From the NCBI RefSeq assembly GCF_003443655.1, contig NZ_CP031941.1, positions 4,958,501 to 5,022,500 of the forward strand: a stretch of DNA of 64,000 nucleotides, read 5' to 3'. The translations under genes and the position numbers were made by a program. This document shows positions 1 to 7,819 of this stretch, piece after piece. The DNA comes from Nostoc sphaeroides (GTDB lineage: Bacteria; Cyanobacteriota; Cyanobacteriia; Cyanobacteriales; Nostocaceae). The notes beneath the pieces were generated by a model, which did not search any database, was not told where the DNA came from, and saw only the letters and a list, made by a program, of their open reading frames with translations. How positions within the stretch are numbered: the stretch's first letter is position 1; every line of letters begins with the position of its first letter.

Positions 1-2
1 CC

Positions 3-1388
3 ACCTATCGCGGGAACCGTGCCTTAAGCCGTTATGAGTTTGCCGCAGGTTTAAATGCTTGTTTGGATCGGATTAATGAGTTAATTGCCACATCTACTAG
101 CGATTTAGTTAATAAGCAAGACTTAGCAGTGCTGCAAAAGTTGCAGCAAGACTTTGGTGCAGAACTGGCAACTCTGCGTGGGCGAGTAGATACCGTAGAG
201 GCACACACAGCAACATTGGAGGCACAGCAGTTTTCCACTACTACTAGGCTGACTGCTCAAATTATTACCGCCGTTAGTGATACCTTTGGTAATAGAGTAG
301 GTGGCGATCGCGATGAATCCAATCTCTACTTTTCAAATCGGGGTCGTCTCAACTTAGAGAGTAGCTTTACCGGGAAAGATTTATTGCGAGTCCGGCTAGA
401 ATTTGGCAACTTTGCGAATTCTAATGGTACAAGCCAAATTGCCGCCGCCACAGGTACAGGAATGACCCGCCTGAACTTCGATTATGACAGCAACAATACA
501 CTTTTAGTTCCCCACATCCGTTATTACTTCCCAGTCAGTGATTCTCTTAACTTCGTTGTTGGGCCTACAGGCATTGGTTACACCGATATTTCAACCACCG
601 TCACTCCCCCCACGATCGCAGATGACGGCAATGGGGTTCCCTCACTATTTGGGTCATATAGTCCCTTATTCCGGCGAGGTGGCGGGGGCGGTGCCGCTAA
701 CTGGAACATTACCAAAGACTTAGTTCTCACCTTGGGCTATTTAGCCAGCAGTCCCAATGTCCCATCGGCTAGCAATGGCTTGTTTGATGGTGGCTACAAC
801 GCCCTGGCGCACTTAGCCTATTATGGTGAGCAAGGAGCGATCGGTGTTGCCTACTCTCATGGCTATAGCCCTGCTGGAGTCGTCGATGTCGCAGCTGGGA
901 CGGGTAGCGCATTATCAAACGCTCCCTTTGGTAATAATATTGCTACTTCCAACGATATTGTTGGCGCACAGGGATTCTATCGCTTCTCCCCGAATTTTCA
1001 AATCCACGCTTGGGGTGGATATATTTGGGCAAATGCCGAAAACTCTGGTTTGAGTGATATTTCTAATGGTAGGGGTGGAACAGATTCTCTATTTGTGAAC
1101 AGTGGGGACAATGCCAATGTCTGGTTTGGGGCGATCGGTATGTCGTTTCCCGATGTGGGTGGTAGGGGTAACTTACCGGGAATTCTCTTTGGGATACCGC
1201 CGCGTGTTTCTAACAGTGATGTCCGGCAAGATCGAGATAACGCTTATCATATCGAAGCATTCTATCGCTATCGACTAAATGATAATATCTCAGTTACTCC
1301 TGGTTTTTGGGTGATTCTCAACCCAGAAAACGACAGCAGGAATGATACGCAGTATGTGGGTGTGATTCGCACAACCTTCGATTTTTAA
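3..1388 (+). CDS. Iron uptake porin / OprB-type outer-membrane porin, C-terminal part (5' end outside window)
   Basis: The reading frame is open from base 3 and enters from outside the window, so the Met at base 63 is internal. The first residues (TYRGNRALSRYEFAAGLNAC) match the end of the SLH domain that precedes the barrel in cyanobacterial porins. A short coiled coil follows (LQKLQQDFGAELATLRGRVDTVEAH), then a Gly/Asn/Ser-rich beta-barrel region ending in Phe (TTFDF), the usual last residue of an outer-membrane barrel. In the family, the SLH part binds the peptidoglycan layer and the barrel admits small solutes; members are often called iron uptake porins. Substrate cannot be read from the sequence. 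The signal peptide and most of the SLH domain are missing from view. Confidence 0.88.
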   Translation, partial: TYRGNRALSRYEFAAGLNACLDRINELIATSTSDLVNKQDLAVLQKLQQDFGAELATLRGRVDTVEAHTATLEAQQFSTTTRLTAQIITAVSDTFGNRVGGDRDESNLYFSNRGRLNLESSFTGKDLLRVRLEFGNFANSNGTSQIAAATGTGMTRLNFDYDSNNTLLVPHIRYYFPVSDSLNFVVGPTGIGYTDISTTVTPPTIADDGNGVPSLFGSYSPLFRRGGGGGAANWNITKDLVLTLGYLASSPNVPSASNGLFDGGYNALAHLAYYGEQGAIGVAYSHGYSPAGVVDVAAGTGSALSNAPFGNNIATSNDIVGAQGFYRFSPNFQIHAWGGYIWANAENSGLSDISNGRGGTDSLFVNSGDNANVWFGAIGMSFPDVGGRGNLPGILFGIPPRVSNSDVRQDRDNAYHIEAFYRYRLNDNISVTPGFWVILNPENDSRNDTQYVGVIRTTFDF

Positions 1389-1419
1389 CCGAATGTGAAT
1401 GGTTTGCTTTACCAACAGA

Positions 1420-1490
1420 GTGCTGTCTGTAGTAAGGACTTTAGTCCTGGAATTTTAAGCACGCTTTGTGCTTACTACGAACTCATCAAG
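1420..1490. repeat. GTAGTAAGGACTTTAGTCC-type palindromic repeat
   Basis: A unit beginning gtagtaaggactttagtcc and closing with gcttactacgaac. Close relatives lie at 10534-10579, about 43297-43365 and about 52820-52875, so this is a dispersed palindromic repeat of the genome and not the terminator of the porin gene alone. Confidence 0.6.
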
Positions 1491-1501
1491 ATTAATGGAT
1501 A

Positions 1502-1615
1502 ATACCAATTCAATTAATGATTGCAATACATCCTTGGGTAAAGACGCGATGAATCGCGTCTCTACAAATGGTCTATTTGTCGCATTCTTTTTTCAAATTG
1601 GTATAATTTAATTTT
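1502..1615 (-). repeat. MITE, TATACCAATT family, full-length copy
   Basis: About 114 bp bounded by ataccaattcaa and ttgaa/caaattggtata inverted ends. Inside is the palindrome GACGCGATGAATCGCGTC. The reverse complement recurs at 21118-21393 (expanded, and interrupted by another MITE) and in part at 23483-23553. No ORF. It is a non-autonomous, probably transposable element. Confidence 0.7.
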
Positions 1616-1646
1616 TTCCTTATAGCGGTTCCCACTCAGATGCGAT

Positions 1647-1811
1647 CGCATTTTTGACCGCTTCTATCGCGGCGATCCGGCTCGAACCCGCAAGATAGAA
1701 GGCATCGGACTGGGACTGAGCCTAGCCCGTGAAATTGCCAGGGGCCATCATGGCGATCTCACCCTTGACTCAACATCTTTTGGTCAAACAGCGTTCACCC
1801 CTAACCCCTAA
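1647..1811 (+). pseudogene. Remnant of a sensor histidine kinase (end of the ATPase domain)
   Basis: Frame 3 reads RIFDRFYRGDPARTRK, then EGIGLGLSLAREIARGHHG and DLTLDSTSFGQTAF before a stop. This is the F box and G2 box end of a HATPase_c domain (FDRFYR, GxGLGLxxAREI, HGG/HHG), the last ~50 residues of a histidine kinase. There is no start codon and nothing of the kinase upstream, where a piece of another repeat (TATAGCGGTTCCC) abuts it at 1621. The 3' end runs into the heptamer repeats. A decayed gene fragment. Confidence 0.8.
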
Positions 1812-1886
1812 CTCCTAACTCCTAACTCCTAACTCTTAACCCCTAACTCCTAACTCCTAACTCTTAACCCCTAACTCCTAACTCCT
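1801..1886. repeat. Tandem heptamer repeat (CTAACTC / CTTAACC)
   Basis: About twelve successive 7-bp units of the type cctaact with cttaacc variants. This is the short tandemly repeated repetitive (STRR) type typical of heterocystous cyanobacteria. It ends about 30 bp before the NADAR gene start. Confidence 0.85.
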
Positions 1887-1918
1887 ATAAAATTGATATA
1901 TAAAAGAGCAATTTTCAA

Positions 1919-2389
1919 ATGACCATTTATTTTTATAAGGTTTGGCAGCCTTATGGCTGTTTTTCTAACTTTTCTCCCCACGGAATCCATATCCAGAGTA
2001 CTTACTGGCCAACGGTTGAGCATTATTATCAAGCGCAAAAATTTGTTGGCAGCATAGATGCGGCAATTATACCCCTCATCCATGCTGCCGCAACCCCAGA
2101 AGAAGCTGCCGCATTGGGAAGGTGTAGCACTCGCCAACTCCGTCGAGACTGGGATTTGGTCAAAACGGAAATTATGCGAGAAGCTGTCCTCAAAAAGTTT
2201 ATCACTCATAGTGATATTAGAGAAGTTCTCCTGAAGACTGGCGATGAGATTTTGGTTGAAAACTCCCCAACGGATTCTTTTTGGGGCTGTGGTGCTAATA
2301 GAGCAGGTCTTAACCATCTCGGTAAAACTCTTATGAGTGTGCGTGAAGAAATCCGTAATTTACTATCTTTAACGGGAATTTACGAATAA
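1919..2389 (+). CDS. NADAR family protein (YbiA-like N-glycosidase fold)
   Basis: 156 residues, the normal size for a single NADAR domain. The start FYKVWQPYGCFSNFSPHGI and the motifs WPTVEHYYQAQKF and DSFWGCG are the family signature: GxFSNF, then a Trp-Pro-Thr-x-Glu-His motif, then the conserved WG near the C-terminus. Known members (YbiA, RibX) hydrolyse N-glycosidic bonds in reactive riboflavin-pathway intermediates, and others act on ADP-ribosylated nucleotides. Which substrate applies here cannot be told. The gene stands alone, with STRR repeats upstream and a repeat-rich gap downstream, so no operon partner helps. Confidence 0.9.
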   Translation: MTIYFYKVWQPYGCFSNFSPHGIHIQSTYWPTVEHYYQAQKFVGSIDAAIIPLIHAAATPEEAAALGRCSTRQLRRDWDLVKTEIMREAVLKKFITHSDIREVLLKTGDEILVENSPTDSFWGCGANRAGLNHLGKTLMSVREEIRNLLSLTGIYE

Positions 2390-2988
2390 TTTCATCATAC
2401 AGGACTCATATTTGATTGCGTGAAAAAAACTCAGTACACCTTTATTGCCTTCTTCCCAGTCCCCAGTCCCCAGTCCCTACGAGTAATTCAGGAATCAAAT
2501 CGGATTGCTATAGTTACATTCAACATAATTTAGTTATTTATTTGAAAAAATTTTAAGAACTGAATTAATGGGCAAAAATGGTAAAAAAATATTTTTAATT
2601 TAACGTAATTTTTAATTCATTAATTTAAGTAAAATTACTGCAATGGTTTAATCATTGAGAATATAAAATTGATAGATATAAATGATTAAGATTTTCTTAA
2701 TTTTAGACTGGAAAGGAGCTTTTGAAAGTATTTGATAATACAACAAAAAATTGATACCTCACTAAACCCACTGGAGAAGGGTTAGAGAAAACAAGCAAAA
2801 CATCTGATCCTTTTCAAATATCCTCCGATCCATTTTCAAAGATATTTGCAACATCTGTACGCCCCAAGCAACACATTTGTAGCAAGAATTTCTGGAAATC
2901 GGATGAAAATCAAGGCATTGTTCAGTTGAAAAATTTGATTAGTGACAATTATAAAAAAATTATACTTCAGTCATGGTGTATATAAGCA
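2390..2988. other. Gene-free stretch: small MITE-like repeat then AT-rich leader
   Basis: At about 2398-2514 ends of the type acaggactcatatttgatt and aatcaaatcggattgctatag face each other around a short ccccagt heptamer run. The same ends (TATAGgAATCCGgTTTGATT) border the repeat at 38523-38682. The rest is very AT-rich with no ORF or clear promoter I can name, and should hold the promoter of the kinase at 2989. Confidence 0.5.
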
Positions 2989-5745
2989 ATGATATTTACC
3001 GATAAATCAAAAGGGTTGCAGCAAAGCTTAGACCAAGAAAGTTTACTGCACCAGATGATAAACCAGATCAGGCGATCGCTCGACCTCCAGGAAATATTAA
3101 CGACTACCGTTAGCCAAGTGCGTTTATTTTTGGGTGCAGATCGGGTAAAGATATATCGTTTTGATACCGATGGTAGTGGTGAAGTCATTGCTGAATCTAT
3201 CCATGAGCAGCGTCTACCATCCTTATTAGGGCAGCGCTTCCCAGTTGGTGATATTCCACAAGAAGCTAGGGAGATGTTTTTGTTAGTGGGGCAACGTTCG
3301 ATTGTGGATGTGGCAAACAGGAAGATCGGGCTATCGCCTCTCCAGTCAAAAGAAACTGGCAAACGTCTAGAAACTAATATCTACTATCGACAGGTAGACC
3401 CGTGCCATATTCAATACTTAGAGGCAATGGGTGTGCAGTCTTCGTTAGTAGTGCCAATTTTAGATTGTGATCTACAAGAACAATCGGCAAAACCTACATT
3501 GTGGGGATTGTTGGTAGCTCACCAAAGTGAACCCCGAAAGATTTTGAAGCGGGAAATAAAAGTATTGCAGCAAGTAGCTGACCAAGTAGAGATTGCGATC
3601 GCTCAAAGTAATCTACTCACCGCAGCCCGCAGCAAGCAAGAGCGAGAAGCTACTATTAATCGAGTTAACACACTATTACATAAACTGCCGACAATCCAAT
3701 TGCAGGGGGCGCTAGAAGAAGTTATTACTGCCTTCAATGGAGTAGGTGGCAGGCTTTACATTGAACTGAGTCAGGAATTATACACCTGGGGCGACCAACC
3801 CACACTCCCCTACGAGTTAGATAACAACATTATCGAACAGCATCCCTTATGGCAAAACTGGATGGCTGAGTGTAAACAGGGTAATGTTTGGGCAACAACC
3901 AACCTGTATAAAGAACCACATTTGCGAGTTTTGGCTTTAGGCTTCTTTTCAACTCCAATTCGCGGACTTATGGTGATTCCCCTACATTACCGGGAAAAAT
4001 TTATTGGTGTATTAAGCATTTTTCGCTCTGAATTTGAAACAGAAATCTTGTGGGCGGGACGATGTGAAGAAAATCGGCGGCAAATATTACCCCAGTTTTC
4101 CTTTGAGCTTTGGCGAGAGCAAAAAAAGGGGCAATCAGCCCAGTGGAAACCGGAAGACATTTTATTAGCGCAAGCTTTGTACGATCATTTCTCAATGGCA
4201 ATTCAGCAGCAATACATGTTTAAAGAAGTACAAACCCTGAATGCCAATCTAGAATTGCGGGTGCAAGAGCAAACTTATGAACTCGAAAAATCATTATTAT
4301 TTACCAAAGTACTCAAGCAAGTCACAGAGCATATTCGCGGCACATTAGACTTGCAGACAACTCTGCAATCCATCGTTCGAGAAGTCCGTGCCCTGTTAAA
4401 CTCAGACCGGGTGGTGATTTTTGAACTGAAGAGTAAATGGGTGATTGTCGAAGAGATTAATGGCAATTGGCAGTCAGTTTTGGGAATGAATGCACCAGGC
4501 GATTGCTTTCCTGATGAGTTTAGCCTTCTATATAGTCTGGGCAGAATACGGGTAATTAACAACGTTTTGACAGCTTCTTTAAATGATTGTCATCGAGAGT
4601 TTTTGCAGAGTCTGCAAGTGCAAGCAACCTTAATAGTTCCGATTAATATAGGTATAGAAGTATGGGGGTTACTAATAGCCCATGAGTGTGAGGCTCCTAG
4701 AGATTGGCAGGATGCAGAAATTGATTTATTGCAACAGCTAGGAGATCAGGCTGCGATCGCTATTCAACAAGCGCAACTCTACGAACAAACCTGTAATGCC
4801 GAAACTGAAGCCAGAAATCAAGCCGCCCAGTTAGAGCATACCTTACATGAACTCCAAGAAACACAGACAAAATTGATTCACACCGAAAAAATGTCCGGTT
4901 TAGGACAGTTGGTGGCGGGTGTCGCCCACGAAATCAACAACCCGATTAACTTTATCTACGGTAACCTCTGCCACGCCAGTGATTACACCGAACAACTACT
5001 AGAAATTTTACGTCTCTACCAGTTACACTATCCCCACCCTCATAGCGAAATTAAGGCAGCGATCCAAGCGATGGATTTTGAATTTTTGGTAGAAGACCTC
5101 CCAAAAATCATTACCTCAATGCAAGTAGGAAGCGATCGCATTCGTTCAATAGTGCTGTCGTTACGCAGTTTTTCTCGCTTGGATGAGGCTGAAAACAAGT
5201 GCGTTGACCTGCATGAAGGCATTGACAACACCTTGTTAATTTTGCAACATCGTCTCAAAGGTAATGGTGAATTCCCACCCATTGAGGTAATCAAAGATTA
5301 TGGCAACATACCACAGGTAGAATGCTATGCAGGTCAAATGAATCAGGTATTTATGAATATCTTCAGCAATGCCATAGATGCGCTAGAAATTGGGAATGGG
5401 AATGAGAGGGACAAAGAGAATGCCCAATACTTCGGCTTCTCTCAGTACAAGTATCCAATGCCCACTATCCATATTTCTACTAGAGTCTCAGCAGACGACT
5501 CTCGTCTATTAATTCGGATTAACGACAATGGATCTGGGATGACTGAAGAGGTCAAAAAGCGGATTTTTGACCCGTTTTACACTACCAAACCTGTGGGTAA
5601 GGGTACAGGACTAGGATTGGCAATCAGCTATCAGATCATTGTCGAAAAACATGGTGGAATAATGGAGTGCATTTCAGAAGTTGGCAAAGGTACAGAGTTC
5701 TGGATTGAAATTCCCGTCAAGCCTCCAGCCAAAATAGATCGCTAA
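2989..5745 (+). CDS. Multi-GAF sensor histidine kinase, candidate bilin-binding (phytochrome/CBCR-like)
   Basis: 918 residues, no membrane segment, so cytoplasmic. GAF1 (about 25-205) carries DPCHIQYLEAMGV with Cys139-His140, the position of the canonical bilin-attachment Cys in phytochromes and cyanobacteriochromes. A divergent GAF (about 230-410) follows, then GAF3 (about 440-597) with NDCHREFL (Cys534-His535). After a coiled coil comes HisKA with the phospho-acceptor His647 (GVAHEINNP) and HATPase_c (NAIDAL, NDNGSGM, FDPFYTTKPVGKGTGLGL). No receiver domain is fused, so the partner regulator is elsewhere. The ATP-domain loop after NAIDAL contains a repeat-derived insertion (about 5388-5462). 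Light sensing is an inference from the Cys-His motif only; redox or other ligands remain possible. Confidence 0.9.
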   Translation: MIFTDKSKGLQQSLDQESLLHQMINQIRRSLDLQEILTTTVSQVRLFLGADRVKIYRFDTDGSGEVIAESIHEQRLPSLLGQRFPVGDIPQEAREMFLLVGQRSIVDVANRKIGLSPLQSKETGKRLETNIYYRQVDPCHIQYLEAMGVQSSLVVPILDCDLQEQSAKPTLWGLLVAHQSEPRKILKREIKVLQQVADQVEIAIAQSNLLTAARSKQEREATINRVNTLLHKLPTIQLQGALEEVITAFNGVGGRLYIELSQELYTWGDQPTLPYELDNNIIEQHPLWQNWMAECKQGNVWATTNLYKEPHLRVLALGFFSTPIRGLMVIPLHYREKFIGVLSIFRSEFETEILWAGRCEENRRQILPQFSFELWREQKKGQSAQWKPEDILLAQALYDHFSMAIQQQYMFKEVQTLNANLELRVQEQTYELEKSLLFTKVLKQVTEHIRGTLDLQTTLQSIVREVRALLNSDRVVIFELKSKWVIVEEINGNWQSVLGMNAPGDCFPDEFSLLYSLGRIRVINNVLTASLNDCHREFLQSLQVQATLIVPINIGIEVWGLLIAHECEAPRDWQDAEIDLLQQLGDQAAIAIQQAQLYEQTCNAETEARNQAAQLEHTLHELQETQTKLIHTEKMSGLGQLVAGVAHEINNPINFIYGNLCHASDYTEQLLEILRLYQLHYPHPHSEIKAAIQAMDFEFLVEDLPKIITSMQVGSDRIRSIVLSLRSFSRLDEAENKCVDLHEGIDNTLLILQHRLKGNGEFPPIEVIKDYGNIPQVECYAGQMNQVFMNIFSNAIDALEIGNGNERDKENAQYFGFSQYKYPMPTIHISTRVSADDSRLLIRINDNGSGMTEEVKKRIFDPFYTTKPVGKGTGLGLAISYQIIVEKHGGIMECISEVGKGTEFWIEIPVKPPAKIDR

Positions 5746-5796
5746 AGAGAGTGGATTTATCCCCCGCTAAGAGGTCGTTTGAAAAGTTTTAGGCGT

Positions 5797-6543
5797 TTAT
5801 TGGGCGTTCACAAATTCCAAATACCCACTACTAAGTTCTTTCACCGCCAAGTCATAAAATTGCTTACCATGTTCAGGCGTTGCTAAACCCGGATTTGATC
5901 CCATGCGTCCATCTGGATAACGCACTCGAAAGTCAGCAGCGCTATAAATCCGATGTCCGCTTGCAACTTCTGGTGAAAGATATGCTTGCTTAATCGCCTC
6001 TGGATAAACGTACTGGGTGAGGGCTACTTCACTTGGCGTTGCATGAGAACCTTCTTGATCCCCATATAATTCTTTAGCTAGCTTATATACAGAACCGCAC
6101 ATAAACCAGTTTGCCACTTGACATTGCACATGTTGAGCATTATTAATCTGCAAATCTTCTAAATGCGCGTAAGTTTCTGAAAAAGCAGCTTTTAGGGTGG
6201 CGATATTACCGCCGTGTCCGTTAATAAAGTAGAACTTGCTAAAACCAGCTTTGGCTAAACAAGTTACATAATCTCGCACTACTTGAATTAAAGTGCTGGG
6301 ACGCAGACTGATTGAGCCAGGAAAGGCAGTGTGATGCAGTGCCATACCCACATTGATTGTAGGGCCAACGATCGCGCTAGTTGCATCACCGACACCAACT
6401 GCGATCGCTTCTGCACAAATAGCATCAGTCCCAATTAACCCCGTTGGCCCATGTTGTTCTGTGGAACCAATTGGGAAAATAATCCCCTTTGACTGCTGTA
6501 AATAGACTTCGACTTCTTGCCAAGTACTTAAATGTAGTAACAT
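5797..6543 (-). CDS. Creatininase family protein
   Basis: 248 residues, the usual length. Metal-site motifs are present: IGSTEQHGP near residue 26, GTDAICAE, and NGHGGN around residue 109, plus HATPSEVALTQ. The family comprises zinc or manganese amidohydrolases such as creatininase and the formamide hydrolases of the deazaflavin and riboflavin-degradation pathways. Cyanobacterial members are mostly uncharacterised and I cannot assign a substrate. Convergent with the kinase at 2989 (51-bp gap). The ATG sits two bases after the stop of an eroded upstream reading frame (6546-6639), which suggests it was once the second gene of a translationally coupled pair. Confidence 0.88.
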   Translation of the reverse strand: MLLHLSTWQEVEVYLQQSKGIIFPIGSTEQHGPTGLIGTDAICAEAIAVGVGDATSAIVGPTINVGMALHHTAFPGSISLRPSTLIQVVRDYVTCLAKAGFSKFYFINGHGGNIATLKAAFSETYAHLEDLQINNAQHVQCQVANWFMCGSVYKLAKELYGDQEGSHATPSEVALTQYVYPEAIKQAYLSPEVASGHRIYSAADFRVRYPDGRMGSNPGLATPEHGKQFYDLAVKELSSGYLEFVNAQ

Positions 6544-6545
6544 TT

Positions 6546-6639
6546 TTAATGAATTTCCTCAATAAAATGGCGGTGGACGAAACCTTTTTCTGTTAAAACC
6601 CCACTAACATGATTATGAACTCTCTGGATTTTCTGTGGT
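6546..6639 (-). pseudogene. Eroded 3' end of a gene formerly upstream of the creatininase gene
   Basis: The minus-strand frame reads PQKIQRVHNHVSGVLTEKG then FVHRHFIEEIH and a stop whose TAA is only two bases before the creatininase ATG. Further upstream the frame enters a dispersed repeat (gcgtagcctctcctagagaagagg) and closes at 6683. The tight spacing is typical of coupled operon genes, so this is probably the tail of a real gene cut away by repeat insertion or deletion. Family not recognised. Confidence 0.4.
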
Positions 6640-6702
6640 GGCGTAGCCTCTCCTAGAGAAGAGGCTTGTTCTAGACATCGCTATGATAAATTTCAATAAT
6701 TT

Positions 6703-6734
6703 GATCCCCGACTTCTCAAAGTAGTCGGGGATCT
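6703..6734. repeat. GATCCCCGACTTC hairpin repeat, copy 1
   Basis: gatccccgactt with its inverse around a short loop (ctcaaag), about 12 bp per arm. The same hairpin occurs at 28807-28839 and 43383-43416. It could terminate transcription but is not followed by a long T run here. Confidence 0.65.
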
Positions 6735-6762
6735 ATGACTTTTATATTTTTAGTTATCACCC

Positions 6763-6895
6763 AATACGGTTCGGTTAGGGTTTTTTGATGAAAATTCTAA
6801 ATCACAAAGACGCGATAAATCGCCGTCTCTACAAAGGATTAATTATTGTAGAGACGGCGATTTATCGCGTCTTTTGGCTTAACCGAACCGTATTG
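6763..6895. mobile_element. MITE, CAATACGGTTCGGTTA family, copy A, with 10-bp target duplication
   Basis: 133 bp. Ends caatacggttcggtta and taaccgaaccgtattg are near-perfect inverted repeats. The element is flanked by the exact direct repeat agttatcacc (6753-6762 and 6896-6905), a 10-bp target site duplication. The interior is itself a palindrome built on gacgcgataaatcgccgtctctacaa. No ORF, so it must be moved in trans. Other copies: 21187-21288, 23073-23288, 30074-30210 and 52886-53021. Confidence 0.9.
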
Positions 6896-7151
6896 AGTTA
6901 TCACCTACCAATCTGGCAAGAATTTTCTGCGAAATTTGGAGGGAATGAAACTATTTATTTCTAGGAATATTGTTTAGGGGATGGAGTCGCAACAAGTTTC
7001 GACAGATATGGATATAAGCAATGTACCGATTCTGCCACTTTATCCTCCGACAATCGCTGCAAACCTCCGCATAATACAAATCTAAATTTTTTTATGAGAT
7101 GTTTTTTTCAGGATCATCAACTAGATAGTGGGGATCAATCTTTTCTGTAGA

Positions 7152-7425
7152 CTAATCAAATAAATAATGTTTTTTCACGTCCTTTGTAATTTCCCATGTG
7201 CAGAACAAGCCAGCAGGAAAAGTCACTAAATCGCCTTTACCTATTTGCACTGGCTGTCCACCATCAGGAGTAACAAGAACATCACCTTCCAAAAAGTAGC
7301 AGGTTTATTGAGAATCATAAGTCCAAGGAAATTTTGAGACTTACTTTTTCCAAATGCCCCATTTAGATACACCCAATTCATTGAGGCGTTCAAGTCTTAG
7401 CTTGATGCTCAATTTGAATTTCCAT
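7152..7425 (-). pseudogene. Cupin-domain (DUF861 / EutQ-like) pseudogene
   Basis: Reading the minus strand from ATG 7425 gives MEIQIEHQAKT. A one-base insertion then shifts the frame to ERLNELGVSKWGIWKK, a TAA where Glu is expected, VSKFPWTYDSQ, a second TAA, and TCYFLEGDVLVTPDGG, KGDLVTFPAGLFCTWEI, TKDVKKHYLFD and a true stop. This is the small single-domain cupin of about 90 residues. One frameshift plus two in-frame stops make it non-functional. Confidence 0.85.
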
Positions 7426-7447
7426 ATTGTGTTTTCTCTAGTTATCT

Positions 7448-7819
7448 TCAGCAGTAAGATTGAATATCCTCTCCACACTGATCTACTAAATAACACAAGG
7501 CGCGAAAACGCAAGAAGACAAGTTCGTTATAAAGCGGATTAAGTTTGCACATTGGCGGAATATGCCCTATTTTGCGACCAAACAGCATGAGATCGCGCTC
7601 AAATGGACATTGGGCAGGAATCACTTTAGCAATAAGTTTGGCTAATTTCCGATTCTGAATCTCAAATTTGTCCAGCCATTGACGTAATGGTTGCAGTAAA
7701 TCTAATTCAGGTCTAGCAAATCGCTTTTTACTACCTTTTTGATTCTTTTCTTCTAAAGGGCTAACAAAAACAGGCAGAAAAATACGCTGATTAAGTGTTT
7801 TAAGCATAGTTTTAGGCAA
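7448..7819 (-). CDS. Mo-dependent nitrogenase C-terminal domain family protein (stand-alone)
   Basis: 123 residues. The conserved block runs from about residue 43 (LLQPLRQWLDKFEIQN) through IPAQCPFERDL, HIPPMCKLNPLYNEL and LRFRALCYLVDQCGEDI to the C-terminal Tyr-Cys. The same block forms the protein at 14421-14711. The family was named after a domain found at the C-terminus of some Mo-nitrogenase-linked proteins; stand-alone copies are common in heterocystous cyanobacteria and their role is unknown. The Cys residues could bind metal, which is inference. The N-terminal 42 residues are basic and unlike the paralogue. Confidence 0.8.
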   Translation of the reverse strand: MPKTMLKTLNQRIFLPVFVSPLEEKNQKGSKKRFARPELDLLQPLRQWLDKFEIQNRKLAKLIAKVIPAQCPFERDLMLFGRKIGHIPPMCKLNPLYNELVFLRFRALCYLVDQCGEDIQSYC

